This document shows positions 22,866 to 37,836 of a stretch of DNA of 64,000 bases, piece by piece. The stretch is from Euonymus europaeus (taxonomy: Eukaryota > Streptophyta > Magnoliopsida > Celastrales > Celastraceae). The stretch spans positions 23,281,996 through 23,345,995 of the forward strand of contig OY756968.1 of assembly GCA_963580455.1 (NCBI GenBank), read 5' to 3'. The stretch's first letter is position 1, and each line of letters opens with the position of its first letter. Below the pieces are notes generated by a model. The model searched no databases. It was not told the origin of the DNA and saw nothing but the letters and a program-made list of their open reading frames with translations. Made by a program: the position numbers and the translations under genes.

Positions 22866-23185
22866 ACTAATTTGGAGTGCTGAAAATTTTGAAATGCATA
22901 GAGAGATTGATTTAAAAAAATTGTATTAGAAGATGTATAGAATGGTAGAAAAATGATAGAAAAATATGATGAGATGATGTTGATGTTTGATATTTGGAAT
23001 GTTCGGAAATAAAAAGTGAAAAAATATATATTGAAAGATGTGTTTTATTGATATGACTATATTGAGAGACTGTTTTGTTGATCTGGATAAGTGAGTGAGA
23101 TCAAATTAAGTGTAATAAAAGTGAGATCTAGTTGAAGAATTTAAGAGTTGTTGAAAGTGGGGAAGCATTGGAGATGGTCTCGAAA
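22866..23185. mobile_element. Decayed Tourist-like MITE, copy 4 (inverted)
   Basis: The reverse complement of this stretch matches the same family (CATCTCCAATG end, GATCTCACT, CTCTCAATATAG, CTACCATTCTATACA). With copy 3 it forms an imperfect tail-to-tail pair ending about 80 bp before the TATA box of DREB copy 2, so it lies inside the proximal promoter. Confidence 0.6.
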
Positions 23186-23259
23186 ACTCACTTTCCATGG
23201 CTAGCTCTACAAACTCCCGCACGGTTACTTAATTGATACTCATGGTCCTCACTCCTCAT

Positions 23260-23268
23260 CTATATATA
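23260..23268 (+). promoter_or_regulatory. TATA box of DREB copy 2
   Basis: CTATATATA lies about 80 bp upstream of the ATG at 23342, matching the spacing seen at the first copy. Confidence 0.55.
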
Positions 23269-23341
23269 CACAGATACCGCATCACTATATCATACTCGGA
23301 GCAATCCTCTATTATATCCACTTTGAAATTTGAAACCTTCG

Positions 23342-23926
23342 ATGGATGAACAATCAACACTAATCCCCACTATTAATTCTTCTCCTGCAGCATCATCGAG
23401 TAGTACTGCAACGCCATCGTATAGGGGTGTAAGGAAACGAAAATGGGGAAAGTGGGTGTCCGAAATACGAGAACCAGGAAAAAAGACCAGGATATGGCTG
23501 GGGAGCTATGAGACTCCGGAAATGGCGGCGACAGCTTATGACGTGGCTGCGCTGCACCTTAGAGGAAGGAGTGCTCGGGTAAACTTCCCGGAGCTGGCAG
23601 AGACCCTCCCTAGGCCGGCGAGTTCAAGAGCCGAGGATGTTCAAGCTACGGCGCAGGAGGCAGCTTTGAGATTTAGGAGGCCCGTGGCGATGACTTCTCC
23701 GGAGGCGGAGGTTGATGGTTCTGAAGGGAGAGAGTTGAGGCCGGTTAGGGTTGGGTTGTCGCTGAGCCAGATAAAGGCCATAAATGAGTCTCCACTCGAC
23801 TCTCCAACTATGTGGACGGACCTGGCCGGACCTCTTTTGCCTGGGGAGCCTCAGGGCATGATGGCGGGGGTCGATGATGATTTTGAGGATACTGAATTGC
23901 ATCAGGAATCAATCTGGGATTATTAG
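23342..23926 (+). CDS. DREB-type AP2/ERF transcription factor, copy 2 (paralogue)
   Basis: An intronless gene of 194 aa starting at the ATG for MDEQSTL. The frame runs four codons further upstream but has no ATG there. The AP2 domain (residues 27 to about 85) is almost identical to copy 1: [20 protein letters not shown], then [20 protein letters not shown] and VNFPEL. The DREB residues Val14 and Glu19 are present. The C-terminal block [16 protein letters not shown] is also shared, while the serine/threonine-rich N-terminus and the acidic tail ([17 protein letters not shown]) differ. Same strand, about 12 kb downstream of copy 1, so a tandem duplication later separated by the LINE. The acidic tail could be an activation region (inference). 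Confidence 0.93.
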   Translation: MDEQSTLIPTINSSPAASSSSTATPSYRGVRKRKWGKWVSEIREPGKKTRIWLGSYETPEMAATAYDVAALHLRGRSARVNFPELAETLPRPASSRAEDVQATAQEAALRFRRPVAMTSPEAEVDGSEGRELRPVRVGLSLSQIKAINESPLDSPTMWTDLAGPLLPGEPQGMMAGVDDDFEDTELHQESIWDY

Positions 23927-25059
23927 CCTAAAAAACCACACACACACATATATATATATATATATTAGTCTCACGGAACACCATGCTAATTAAAATATAT
24001 ATTAGTTGGTACTTGGTATGTAGATATCAAAATGTGGAGGGATCAGTAAGCGGACTGCATTAATTGTTAAGATTTGTTTAAAGAAGATTAATAATTACTA
24101 TATAGCAAAAGATTATTTTTTTTTACACATAGTTTTTTTGGGAATTATAGGAATATCGTTGAACAAATAAAGTATATTTCTGTGTATTCCATTGTTTTAT
24201 GACCAGGAGATTATATTGAACGAGAGTTGCACTTATTTAATTACCTCAAATTCAATTATGGTTTCAATATGTATGTGTGTGTGTGTATATATATTTGTGG
24301 GATTATTAATGCAAGTGCGCGGTGGTCATTTTCTTTAATTCAGTCATCCTTAAAATTCAAACTGCAATGTCAGTGTAGAAGGAAAAAAAAAAGGGGTTCG
24401 CGTAACTACTACAGGTATCTGAGTTTCTTGTTGGTGAGGTTTGAGAGAGTTCACTTTTGGTATGAAATTGTGGAAGAGGGTATATTGAGCGAGAGTTTGC
24501 GAACTCATGACATCGCTTTGTAAAAGTGAGTTTCTTATCGATTAAGTCATGTGACATTTCATGTTTAAAAGATGATGCTTATATATTGAATATATTATAT
24601 TTCTTTCAAAAGTGTCCATACACATTCTAATTCCAGTGAGATATTAAAAATATTTTTGCACATTCGTTTATTTTGTACATTATATTAAATATATGTATTT
24701 AATGATCTAAATATTTTTCTATGCAGGAGTTGTATTTTTCTCCTATATGTTTATTTGTATTTTTTCACAATTAATTATTTCTTTATTTTATATATTATAT
24801 TTTTTGTTATGTGAAGACTTAACAACACATGAATGATTCCAAATTTTTCAATAGAGATATATTATTTATATATTTTTGTATATTACGAGTATTATAATTT
24901 CGATGAAATAAATATATATATAATAATTGGTTACGTTAGATGAGGATTGAATTTCGGTTGAACCAATGAATCATAAACTGAATAATTTTTCAATTTAATC
25001 ATCGATTCGGTTTTCAAAACATTCACCAACAATTTATTATTTTGTTGGATTTTAAGAGA
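23927..25059. other. Intergenic region between DREB copy 2 and cytochrome c
   Basis: Contains the DREB 3' flank with a CA/TA microsatellite (about 23937-23966) and AT-rich DNA. No gene recognised. Confidence 0.4.
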
Positions 25060-25250
25060 TGGGCTTGCCTGTCCAAGCCTAGTGCAAATGAGAAGTGACT
25101 TTTTCTCGGGCCTTAAACAATAAACACCACGGACGAGTCTCTATTGGGTTTCAAATTTTGCAGGAGTATACAAAATGGGCTTGGCCTTTTCACAAACTTT
25201 CTACTACTCTTGTACTTTCGAATAATCCACCATTAGAAAGATGACACGTG
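25060..25250 (+). promoter_or_regulatory. Cytochrome c promoter: site II motifs and G-box
   Basis: Two TGGGCT words (25060-25065 and 25176-25181) fit the TGGGCY site II element bound by TCP factors. A perfect CACGTG G-box is at 25245-25250, 182 bp before the ATG. Site II plus an ACGT/G-box element is the known arrangement in Arabidopsis cytochrome c gene promoters, so the same control by growth, sugar and light is inferred here. Confidence 0.5.
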
Positions 25251-25431
25251 GTTGGTAAGCCTTTCCAAATCAATGGGACTAGCACCCGGTCTCTGGAATG
25301 TTCTAATTTTTTGTTGGAGAAAATAAAAAACCCAATAATAAAAGAGAACATCGACAGAACACGACGTATGAATCATTGTCGCCGCCTGACACCAAAATCA
25401 GAAAGCAGAGACACGAAAGGGGAAGGAAGAA

Positions 25432-28230
<2,799 letters not shown>

Positions 28231-28479
28231 AACACCGCAAGATTTATTTATTTTTCAATCAATAAAATTGGACCATGCTCTTTGCACCGCGGATCATTTC
28301 CGTTGGATGAGTCTCTTTCGAGAATGTAGCATTTTATATGATTAGGTAATCGACTTCAATTTTGATGATGTATTGGTGAAGCACCATTTCTTGCCAATGA
28401 TAAAAATTCTTTTTTGGATATTTCTAGTGGTATTTAAATTGATGGTGATATAATGGTCAAATTTAGTTGTGATTGTTGA
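28231..28479. other. 3' flank of cytochrome c
   Basis: Probable 3' UTR with AATAAA at 28260, then non-coding DNA up to the next repeat. Confidence 0.5.
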
Positions 28480-29755
28480 TAGGGATGGCAACAGTGTGAG
28501 TGTGTGATGTGGGATTGGATCCTAGTTGTCCTATACTTTCATAGCACTGTCCCGAAGGAGTCTTGCCCTGCACGTTGGGGTAAAGACCTATGTCTCATCA
28601 TTGTCTCTAAGCAATCTATATCGTCGAGCGAGATGTCTTGTAGTGAATTAAAAATTTGCTCAAATAATATAATTATAAAATATTACAATCACACTAAAAT
28701 CTATATAATTAAATAAATTTTAATATAATCATCCAACAACAATTTTAAAAATAAAATAATGAAATAACAAACAAAATAAAATTCATGTAGTAAACTTTAT
28801 AACTTAAAATAACTAAAACAGATAAAGATTAACAATTTCAATAGAATCACATCACTCAAATATAGTCAGATCACTTTTTTCTCCTTCTCATTATCAATGC
28901 CGTCAAGAATATTTTGAGTTGTGCCCCAATTCTTTGAATTTTTTTTCATGAAAAATAAAACACAAAAAACATAATACAAAATAAGATAAACTCAGCTAAA
29001 TAATTTGTAATTAATTTAAATATTAGTTTTACATATCTCCCTTTATTTCACTTCATAATCAATTTTGACCACACTTCAATGTCTCTGCTGTTTTCAAATG
29101 AAGTCCTACTACAATGTGGACTCAATAATCGACTACTAGTACTGAAGGTAGACTTTGGAACAACTATTGACATTCGAATAGATAGAATATCGTTTGCAAT
29201 ACGTTGCAAAGTAGGTTACTTGGGTCCATTAGTTATTAGTTTTCCACTAAGGATGTCAAATACTCAAATCGTGAGGTAATACATGGTCCAACTCCAGTTT
29301 TATATTCCTAATTGTATCATTTTCCTACTATTATATGTTTTATATATAGATATGATCTACATACACAAATTAAATAACTTAAGGGCAAATATTAATATTT
29401 TTTTTAATAAATACGCTTTCAATTCTCTATTGTGACAATATGATTGTATTCAAATCAATTTAACTTAGGTTTAGAGTTTACCAACATCAATTCAAATATT
29501 TAAGTAAACTTTTAGTATAAGACCATATTATATGCTTTGAGATATAAATGTTTTTGTATCATAAAAGAATTGTATAATTTAATTATATATATAAGAGTAT
29601 TAGGTACTATCGTATCACTAGTGGGCCGAGTTACGAGATAGATCTAGCCTCTCCTCGCCCCGTATGCGGGTTGAGTTTTTTTGCCCTATCACCATCCCAT
29701 CCCAATGTCAGATTAGGAGAAATTTGCACGGGTTAAGGCCAAATTTTTATCCCTA
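28480..29755. mobile_element. Old hAT-like element related to the GC-rich MITE family
   Basis: Begins TAGGGATGGCAAC, identical to the 12-bp terminus of the 18309 element plus one base, and ends TTTTATCCCTA. The flanking 8-mers ATTGTTGA and GTTGTAAA match at 5 of 8 positions, as expected for an eroded duplication. A GC-rich subterminal patch (GGGCCGAG, CCCCGTATGCGGG) lies near 29620-29670. The 1.28-kb interior is AT-rich and non-coding. Confidence 0.45.
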
Positions 29756-30170
29756 GTTGTAAACGGTTTTATTCGTTAGTGTATCTTTTAGGAAAAATGA
29801 CAAATAAGTATCTATGTGGTTAAAGTTGGACAATAAGGACCAACAAAACAAAATTTTGCCACATAAGTACATCTTTTAACATTAATATTTTGCATAATTC
29901 CATATTTGCCCTTCTTCATCAATAGACATATTATATAAGAAATACCTATATCTAAAACATCTCTTTTCCATCTCCACCACTCTCATTGTCCACCACCATT
30001 GCCACTGTCGCACCTCCACTACCATTTTCTTATCTTTCTTTTTCTTCTTGTTAGATCTAAAATGTATATGAGATCTACGATCATATTTGGAGGCATAATG
30101 GTAATCAAATTCTTCGTCTTCATCTTGTTAGATTTGAAATATATCTTATATATATATATATAACTTATCT
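29756..30170. other. Intergenic DNA, repeat-like
   Basis: No gene. A CCACC/CATT-rich stretch near 29960-30030 resembles a degraded leader or transposon interior. It ends in a (TA)n tract used by the following foldback element. Confidence 0.35.
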
Positions 30171-30173
30171 TTT

Positions 30174-30507
30174 ATAAGGATTTAAAATAAGGACCTAAGC
30201 TTTTGGAGTGTAAGACATTTTTTAAAAAACTTGAAAAAATTATGTTTATGTTTGATCGGTTTTACGAATCTAATGATATATTTTTTGTTTCAAACAAAAA
30301 TCAAATGTTACCCGAAAAGTGGATGAAATGTTTTGTGTTCTATATTTTTTCTTTCATCCACTTTTCGGGTAGCATTTGATTTTTGTTTGAAGCAAAAAAA
30401 TATATCATTAGATTCGTAAAACCGATCAAACATAAATATAAATTTTTCAAGTTTTTTTAAAAATGTCTTGTACCCCAAGTTTAGGTCCTTATTTTAAGTC
30501 ATTTATC
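30174..30507. mobile_element. Long foldback MITE (near-perfect 150-bp inverted repeat)
   Basis: The left arm (about 30174-30328) and right arm (about 30352-30507) are complementary almost throughout, separated by a 23-base loop. Landmarks are GACCTAA/TTAGGTC, GATCGGTTTTACGAATC with its complement, and ACCCGAAAAGTGGATGAAA with TTTCATCCACTTTTCGGGT. It sits inside TA repeats, fitting a TA-targeting mariner/Stowaway-type origin. Transcription through it would give a long hairpin RNA. Confidence 0.75.
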
Positions 30508-31773
30508 CCCTATATATATATATATATATGAGATTGTATAATTATGTCACTATTTTGACATCATTATCTGTTATGATATTTAAAATCATTTACTGTTTTG
30601 AGATCATAATTTGTTTTAATATTACAGTTTAGAGTTTATGGATTAGGGGTTTAGATATAAATATGAGATTGGATAGTAATATGTTACTATTTTTATATCA
30701 TAATTTGTTTCAATGATACTGTTTGAGGTTTAGAGTTTATATTTTATTATTTAGTAATAAAAACTTATGATTTAAGATTTATAGTTTAGAATTTAGATAT
30801 CATACGGTTATGTGGGGACAAACTCGATGGTTGAAGACTGGTTGGTTTAATTCGGTCCTTTGCACCATGCCGATATTAAGCATACAATTCCAGCCCATGG
30901 GCGTGGCGCCATACATGTCCAAGCCAGGCCGTACAAAACGGAGCCGAAATTATCCCGTCTACTTTCAAGGATAAACCCACCACGAAGCGGACCTTCTTGT
31001 ATTCGCATTCAGCTGTAACAGGTTCGAACTTCTAACTAATGGATTTTGGTTGGCATTCATTTTGAAGTAAAATTTTATGGCAATTGCAATTCACTTTCAT
31101 GCCCAATGTCAATCAACCTTGACTAGGACGCTGCCAAAAATTTGGGTTCAAGTAGAAAAAGAGAGTTTCCCAGTAAAAGGCGAAATAAAATTTCAAGCAA
31201 AGGGGGAAGGCATAATGAATTTCAAATGTCGAGCATACAAAGGATAAGATTCTGGAAATATCTGTAGAATGACTCATAATTAGTTCAGAGGATTTTCCCA
31301 ATCGATACTTTCCAAGCATACTGATCTGTTTACTGCTCATGTAGACATGCATAAAGTTATAAACAGTAATGATAATAGTAATGGTGATTGTTCTCTTCAC
31401 GTACACAAAGTCACAAACCATTTGTATTCTAGAATTCTGACAGACCTAACAGATACATTGTTGGCAGAACACTTGAGAATCAGTATTTGAAGGTTTTGCA
31501 TGTTTAGAAGGTGTACATACCTTCACAATGCCGCGAAATTCTCTTTTCGCAATGAGTACGTCGTAACTCAAGTCAACAAGTTTGAATGGTGAGACTCGTG
31601 ATAGGGCCTGAAAGAATGAACTCGCTTTGTATTCAAGAACAAAAGGCAGCTCCAGGAGGGGAAATTAATGTAATGTAATGACAGCTTTGGCACACCTCAC
31701 AAGATGCATCGTTGCACTATGTAGCTCTCCATGGGCACCATTACATAGATGGGGTTGTTGTCAAGCACCTAAT
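30508..31773. other. Intergenic and 3' region of PME-1
   Basis: A TA microsatellite, AT-rich DNA, then non-coding sequence including the probable 3' UTR of the minus-strand PME-1 gene. No other gene recognised. Confidence 0.4.
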
Positions 31774-34700
31774 TCAATTTTGCAATCGGGAAGGCTGACA
31801 TATTCCTGGCATCTGCAACATGATAATGGAGTCAAATAGCTATTACCATATTGTATATACTCGCCACTTCATGATGTGTTTTTTGAACATAATATATATA
31901 CAAACCTCAACTCCATAAGGCCCAATCCGGTTGCGTGATATAAAGTTGAGTATTAATGCTGCAAATTCATCAGGAACGTCTTCCTGAAATCATGTCAGAT
32001 GCAACTTCTAAGTATTAAAAACAAAAAGTTGAATAAATGGAAGGCATGGCATGCAAGTATGGACCTGTATAGCATGCCCAGTATGTCTGACAACCACCAT
32101 TTGAAACTTCCCTTGCATTTGACCAATTGTGAGAGTTCTGGTGCAGAAAACAGCGTAAAAACAGGCAGAATATCAACCCTTCATATCCGATACAACCCTC
32201 ACCAACCTTGACAAAGGCTGATCGTAATGCTTTAAGTGATTGGTAAAATTCAGAAAATCCATTCACTAGTTTGCGATTCTGTCTAATAAAATTTTGTGGA
32301 ATGGAGATTACAGAACTGAAGTAGATTGAGTGATTAATGCTAAGTTCTCACTAGTGTTCCCTGTTCTCGGAATGAACCAAAGCTAGTTAAGCAGAATAAC
32401 AGATATAAAGTAGCAATATTTTCCTATGAAATGTGTGTTTCAATCAAAACTATGATTTAGCATATTTATGGCAGATATTGACCAATTAATTATTTTAGAA
32501 TTATCTGAAACCACCTCCATAAATGCACTTAATGTTTAGAGGCATTGAAGAAGGTCCCCAAACCAGCGATTCCACTACAGAGTTGCGATTTTCATTTTGG
32601 CTGACTACTCAATCTTAAGGATACCAGTATACAAGAAAATTTCTGGATTGCTACTGCAGTTAAATATTATATCATGATCACAATTTAACCACCAGTTGAT
32701 AAAAGTTTATTCGGCAAGAATATAATGCTGGTTATCTTACTCCTATTTGTAAACGCTTCATGCAAGTACAAGTAAAATTTCGTCGAACTTTCTTTGGAAA
32801 AACAAATTTAATATATTATGATGATCTTAATTTACAAACAAAATAATACGAAATTTTCAATAGACTACTAAAGGAAAGTTCAGAAAATAAAACCTGTCCA
32901 GTCTATCGGTTCCTGCTAAAAGTAAGAGCTTTGGCACAGGAGATGATAGAAAATTTTCAGACAGTCCTTCATACCTGAAAAACAAGTCACTGATCAAGAT
33001 GTAATTGCGTGGCCAAAGCCTTTGTGTGGAAAAAAATTGCTAGATTCAAAACAATTTTCCCCAACCCTCAAAAAATGTTAAAATAGAAGATAAGTCACTC
33101 TGTTCAACAGTTGTCAGGATTAGCTTGATTATATCAAGCTAAAACTAGAAATAACTCCTGGAACAAAATCAGGTTTAATCAAATGATCATGCGCAACAAA
33201 TAGTTCCAGGTGAAGTGTCCCAACTATTCAAAATATGGAAAACTTATTCAGTGGGCTTCAATAGCAGTAGCAACAGAGATAGATATGCTTTTGATGCCAT
33301 TTCACAAAAGAGAGCAAGAGGATCAAATAGTTCATACCAGCCTCTCCAATATTGTTCAGTTTCTTCCAGCTTTGCTCGGTAAAAATAACTACAGCATAAA
33401 GCCAAAGTACTGTCACTTACTAGTTACTATACAATCATGTCAGTGAGAATTACATAGTTACCTTGCAGATCCTAGATTAGGATTTCACACCACTTAAGGG
33501 CTGTGAAAAGGTGGAAGTTTTTAAGGACATTGATAAAAAGCCCATCAACTCAGTTGTATAAACTTAGGCTAATTCTGCTTAGCGTAACAAAATGTATTTA
33601 CCATTTCTTGGATTCATCATACTTTAACGTGGTAGGAATCGACACACGAGCAGAATCGATGTTTCTTAGAGACCCACTCTTAATGCTCCACTCAATCTGC
33701 GTAGACAAAACAGTCTGTTATGGCTACAAAAAATCAAAATGAACACGAGCTTAGATGATAAGTATCCATTCCACTTAAAAACAGCTTCTCACAAAAATCC
33801 TCGCTAACAATCAGTTATACTAAATGGTGCAACATGAAACTTATTTTTTAACTCCAACTCCATAACCATCAACAACAAAGTATAACAGAAACTTGATCTT
33901 TAGCTGTAACAATTAAATATTTGATAAACCATATCCAAGAATCACTAGCAAAAAGAGAAAAACAAAAATACAAAGCTATGAAGAAGCCACAATGTGGGAA
34001 GAATCTGAAGAAAATTGATTCAACTACACAGAAGTTTCCTCACTCAGTCTGAGCTATGCTATGGTCATAGATATCTTTTTCCCAGGGTGGCAAGACGAAG
34101 CTTTGAAGAACGAAGAAGCCACAATGTGGGAAGAAAATTGATTCATCATTCAACTACACCGGAGTTTCTTCAGTCAGTCTGAGTTATGCTATGGTCATGG
34201 GTATCTTTTTCCCAGGGTGTCAAGGCATATGTATATGAGTGATTACGGGTCAGTTTAATGATTTCCAAAATTTATTTGTTGGAATTGTTAAGATAGAAAC
34301 TTTAGTACCGCTTTCTCAATGCTAGAAAAGTGCTGCATCCTGCCTGAGAGGATTTTCTGCATGTGGATCAATGAAGCCATAGCAGTTCCCTGAAATTCTT
34401 AAAGACCGTCAGTGCTCATGTCATTAATATGCAAATCATCAGAGACAACACTGAAAAAGGCTAATACTATATATGCCAAACCTCAACAACATCCACAACA
34501 ACCAATCCTGCCAAGCTAGGTAATTTCTTCATGGCAGCAACACGCACAGCAATTGAGCCACCCATGCTGGTTCACAGTTAAAAAAAGTCCAGAGAGATAG
34601 TTCAGACAATGTTGATTGATACATCATACATGCATAATGTGATCTATTGATTTGAATCACAAACTACAAATCTATGATATGATCGAATGCAATTTTTTAA

Positions 34701-37700
34701 GCATCCTATGCTTAGTATGCTAAGTGTATATCTGCATACTACTTCTGTGCTAAGGTTGTGTGACACTCCTTCCATTTTCCAAAGGGAAAGGAAAAGCATT
34801 ATCACGCACTTAAGAAACCATCATAGTTCCAAGTCTTCAATCCAATTAGAGATTCACCCCAGGGCTCCTTCTCCCTCCCCCAGCTTATGTTTGGACCAAA
34901 GAGAGTGACTGCATCCCTCCAACACGGGTCATAAGTTCCACAATAAAACCATCACCCTGCCATACAGCAGTTAGGTCCCTAAATTTTCCTTCAAAAAAGC
35001 GCACCACCATTGCATATGCCTAGCGCACTAGGTGCTATAACTTTTTACCTAGTTAGGCCCATGTACTGGATCATTCTTTCTCTCGACTTCTTGCAAGGGC
35101 CAACATAAGTTAAATCCATAAAATCCACCAAGCACCAAGTGCTCACAAAATTTTATTCCAGTGAGATACTAAATCTGCAGTCTAGTTCAAGACCCAATAT
35201 AAAATTTCTCTGATTATAATTTAGCCTGTGCCTCTGCCTCTGCCGTCCACATACCTACAGAGGTTTGATTTGGATGCACAAGAAACTAGATTACAAGTAC
35301 CGAAACAAAATACAGCTATCATGAAACCACGGCACATAAGGTTGTGATCCAACACAAAATAAAAGTGGTAGTCATAGTCATAGTACAGGAGAGAGCAATC
35401 TGGAAGTCACTTCATAATTGGAAAGCACTCCATAAGAGAAGAAAAGGAAAAAGACCTAAGTTTCAGATAAATATAAAATCCATGTTGGTTGGTGGTTTTG
35501 TAGATTTTATCTTAAAAAGTAACCACGGCGATAAATGCAGTATAAAGAAGTTACAAAGGAAAGTAAGAACCAGACCTGTGGCCAGCAAGCACAATTGTGG
35601 GAGGAGAATCCCCATATATTGCATTCAGTACAGCCAACACATCATTGCACATAGTCTGCTCAAAAGACACTGGGTTTTAGCAACGGATATGTTCAATGCA
35701 ATTTTTTTCAGCAACAGATACAGAGAAATCATATTGAAAAATTCTATCAAAACTACTGTTAACCTTGTTCAACCTCAACCTAGCACAAAGAAGAATGAAT
35801 TGCAGTCTTGCAGAGAAACTAACTTGGAAAGAACAAGTCTTCATTTTTATTTCATATCCTTCAACAGATGCTGAACTTTATGTATGCAGAGTTAAGTTGG
35901 TTTATACTGACAGAAGCTTTACGGAACTTTAATCACTGTGCATGTCAGCATTTTTCGTCACAAACTAACAGACTATTTAACAGCTAAGTAACTAACTAAC
36001 AGCCACCCTAACAGCTTAATTACAAGTTGATATATGAATTAACATGCACTTCATACGTCCCTAATCCGGGTTTGTATCAACCACCAACAAGGATAAAGTT
36101 CATCTAAATATTCCTTCATCAAATATGTAAACTGTCACGAGCATAAGTACCTCAACAGATAGGTCAAGATCATTCTCTGCGATTGACTTTCCATGTCCTC
36201 TCAAGTCCATAGAAACAACTCGAGCTTTTTCCTTAATCTTGCCTGCTGACAGTGCGAATGAAAGCCTGAAAAGGAAAATAAGCATTGGTTAGAAGTGGAG
36301 GCCTGAAAATTTCATGCCAGGGACAAATCCAAATAAAAACTTTTGTTCTCAATTCTTCAGGCCACTGTTGGCCATCTGGAAAGGGCGTAATTCAAGGATT
36401 TTTGATGATAAGGAGTGTTCCTTGGGAGTTTTTTTGGAGGGTTGGCTTATTGGGTTTAAGCAATGGTTGTATGGTTCTTATTCTAATTTTCTAGATAGTC
36501 TCAAAATTGTTAAATTGTAATTGTGGTTGCTTTTGGGTTGCACCCTCTTGGCGCTGTTAATAATTTTTTTTTTGTTCAAAAAAATAAAAAAAGAATTTCA
36601 TAATTACAAATACGATTATAGACAGACAAAATATAACCTTGCCTGTGTCCATACTGAAAAGATAAGAGCTTTTAATTACAAAATGTTGGTCCGCTACATG
36701 AATCCATATGAGACATTAGAGAGAAATAGAATGCATGACATGAATTTTTCTTCACCATTCTTTCCTATCAAAAGCTACACTCTCAACTGATCCAATATAG
36801 TCCATGTACTTTATTACTAGGTTCAAATGTCTCTTTAGGTCTTCCTGTTCACTTTTTCACATCTGACTTGAAGTTTTCAAATTCTACACAATACCACATT
36901 AATATCTCCACTTTTTAAAACGCACAAACCATCTTAGCTGATTTCCTTGAATCCTAATTTGATTGGTGTTTCCCCAAAGCTAAATCGAATAGTCATGTTT
37001 TTCAAACTATCTTCCATTAACTTTACAGCATATACAGAGATCAAAAATAATATTTATAAAGAATAATCGTGGATAAGTGCTTGAAGATTAGTAAATGCAT
37101 TACTTACCCAGAATAACCGCCTCCATGCAGACAAAAAACAACTGGTCCTTCAGTTCCCGCCTTATATACATGAAATACCTATAATGATGAAGAAAATTAA
37201 AACAGATTATACAGATGCAAAACACGGGGAAAGACAAACATATGTGGTCGAAGTATGAAAACAATCCACCACAACTAACATCATTCGAGTCTGGAATTTT
37301 AATATCGTCTTCTTGATCAAAGTAGTCTTTCCAATCCAACGGTGAGTATTTCTGTAAAGAACTCCTGCATTCAATTTTGAAAGAGAAATTGAAGTTCCAG
37401 TTATTCCTTCAAAAATTACAGCATGTGTTCAATAATAATAATAATAATAATAAACTATCGCATACACATCTACATACATGCGTACGCAATCACATACTCG
37501 AGGGGAAAAAAAGAAGAAGCATACAAATAAGAGCGAACAATTGATTTATTAAGGTATTATCGAGAGAACACAATCATAAAAAAAAACGAATATAATTATA
37601 TAAATCAAAAATTAAAAAATCGAAAATCGAACATGCTCTGATCGGAAAGTGAATGCAAGAACTGATAGAGAGATGTTCCTTTTAGTTCTTTTTCGCGGAA

Positions 37701-37836
37701 GAGAGGTGAAGACTCACTGAGCTGGAGGCCGATGAGGGACAGGAGCAAAAGCAGAGGCTACTTCTTGTTGTTGATGTTGGTTATTTTCCTCTTCCACGTT
37801 CTCTTCGGGAAGCGCAGCCAGATTCGACGACTCCAT
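31774..37836 (-). CDS. PPME1: Protein phosphatase methylesterase 1 (alpha/beta hydrolase)
   Basis: Removes the C-terminal methyl ester from the PP2A catalytic subunit. Thirteen exons (high to low): 37718-37836, 37280-37364, 37108-37178, 36151-36265, 35576-35655, 34482-34566, 34309-34389, 33602-33696, 33338-33388, 32894-32974, 32065-32137, 31906-31983, 31774-31812. They total 350 aa with consistent phases and GT-AG borders. The N-terminus holds the family signature DWKDYFDQEDDIKIPDSNDV. HGGGYSG is the oxyanion-hole loop. DLRGHGKS precedes the nucleophile elbow GHSMGGS, whose Ser lies on the exon 5/6 junction. LLAGTDRLD and RHTGHAIQEDVP carry the probable catalytic acid and His. Intron 1 has an AAT microsatellite (37431-37452). 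Intron 7 holds a tandem duplication. Confidence 0.94.
33974..34225. repeat. Two-copy tandem duplication in PME-1 intron 7
   Basis: Two adjacent units of about 125 bp share GAAGAAGCCACAATGTGGG, GCTATGGTCAT and ATCTTTTTCCCAGGGTG, with scattered substitutions. They lie wholly within the intron (33697-34308). Confidence 0.7.
37431..37452. repeat. (AAT)n microsatellite in PME-1 intron 1
   Basis: About seven AAT units between exons 1 and 2. Confidence 0.85.

Noticed and set aside
35344..35874. A 176-codon plus-strand frame
   Set aside because: It overlaps PME-1 exon 5 and intron DNA on the opposite strand; AT-rich chance frame.
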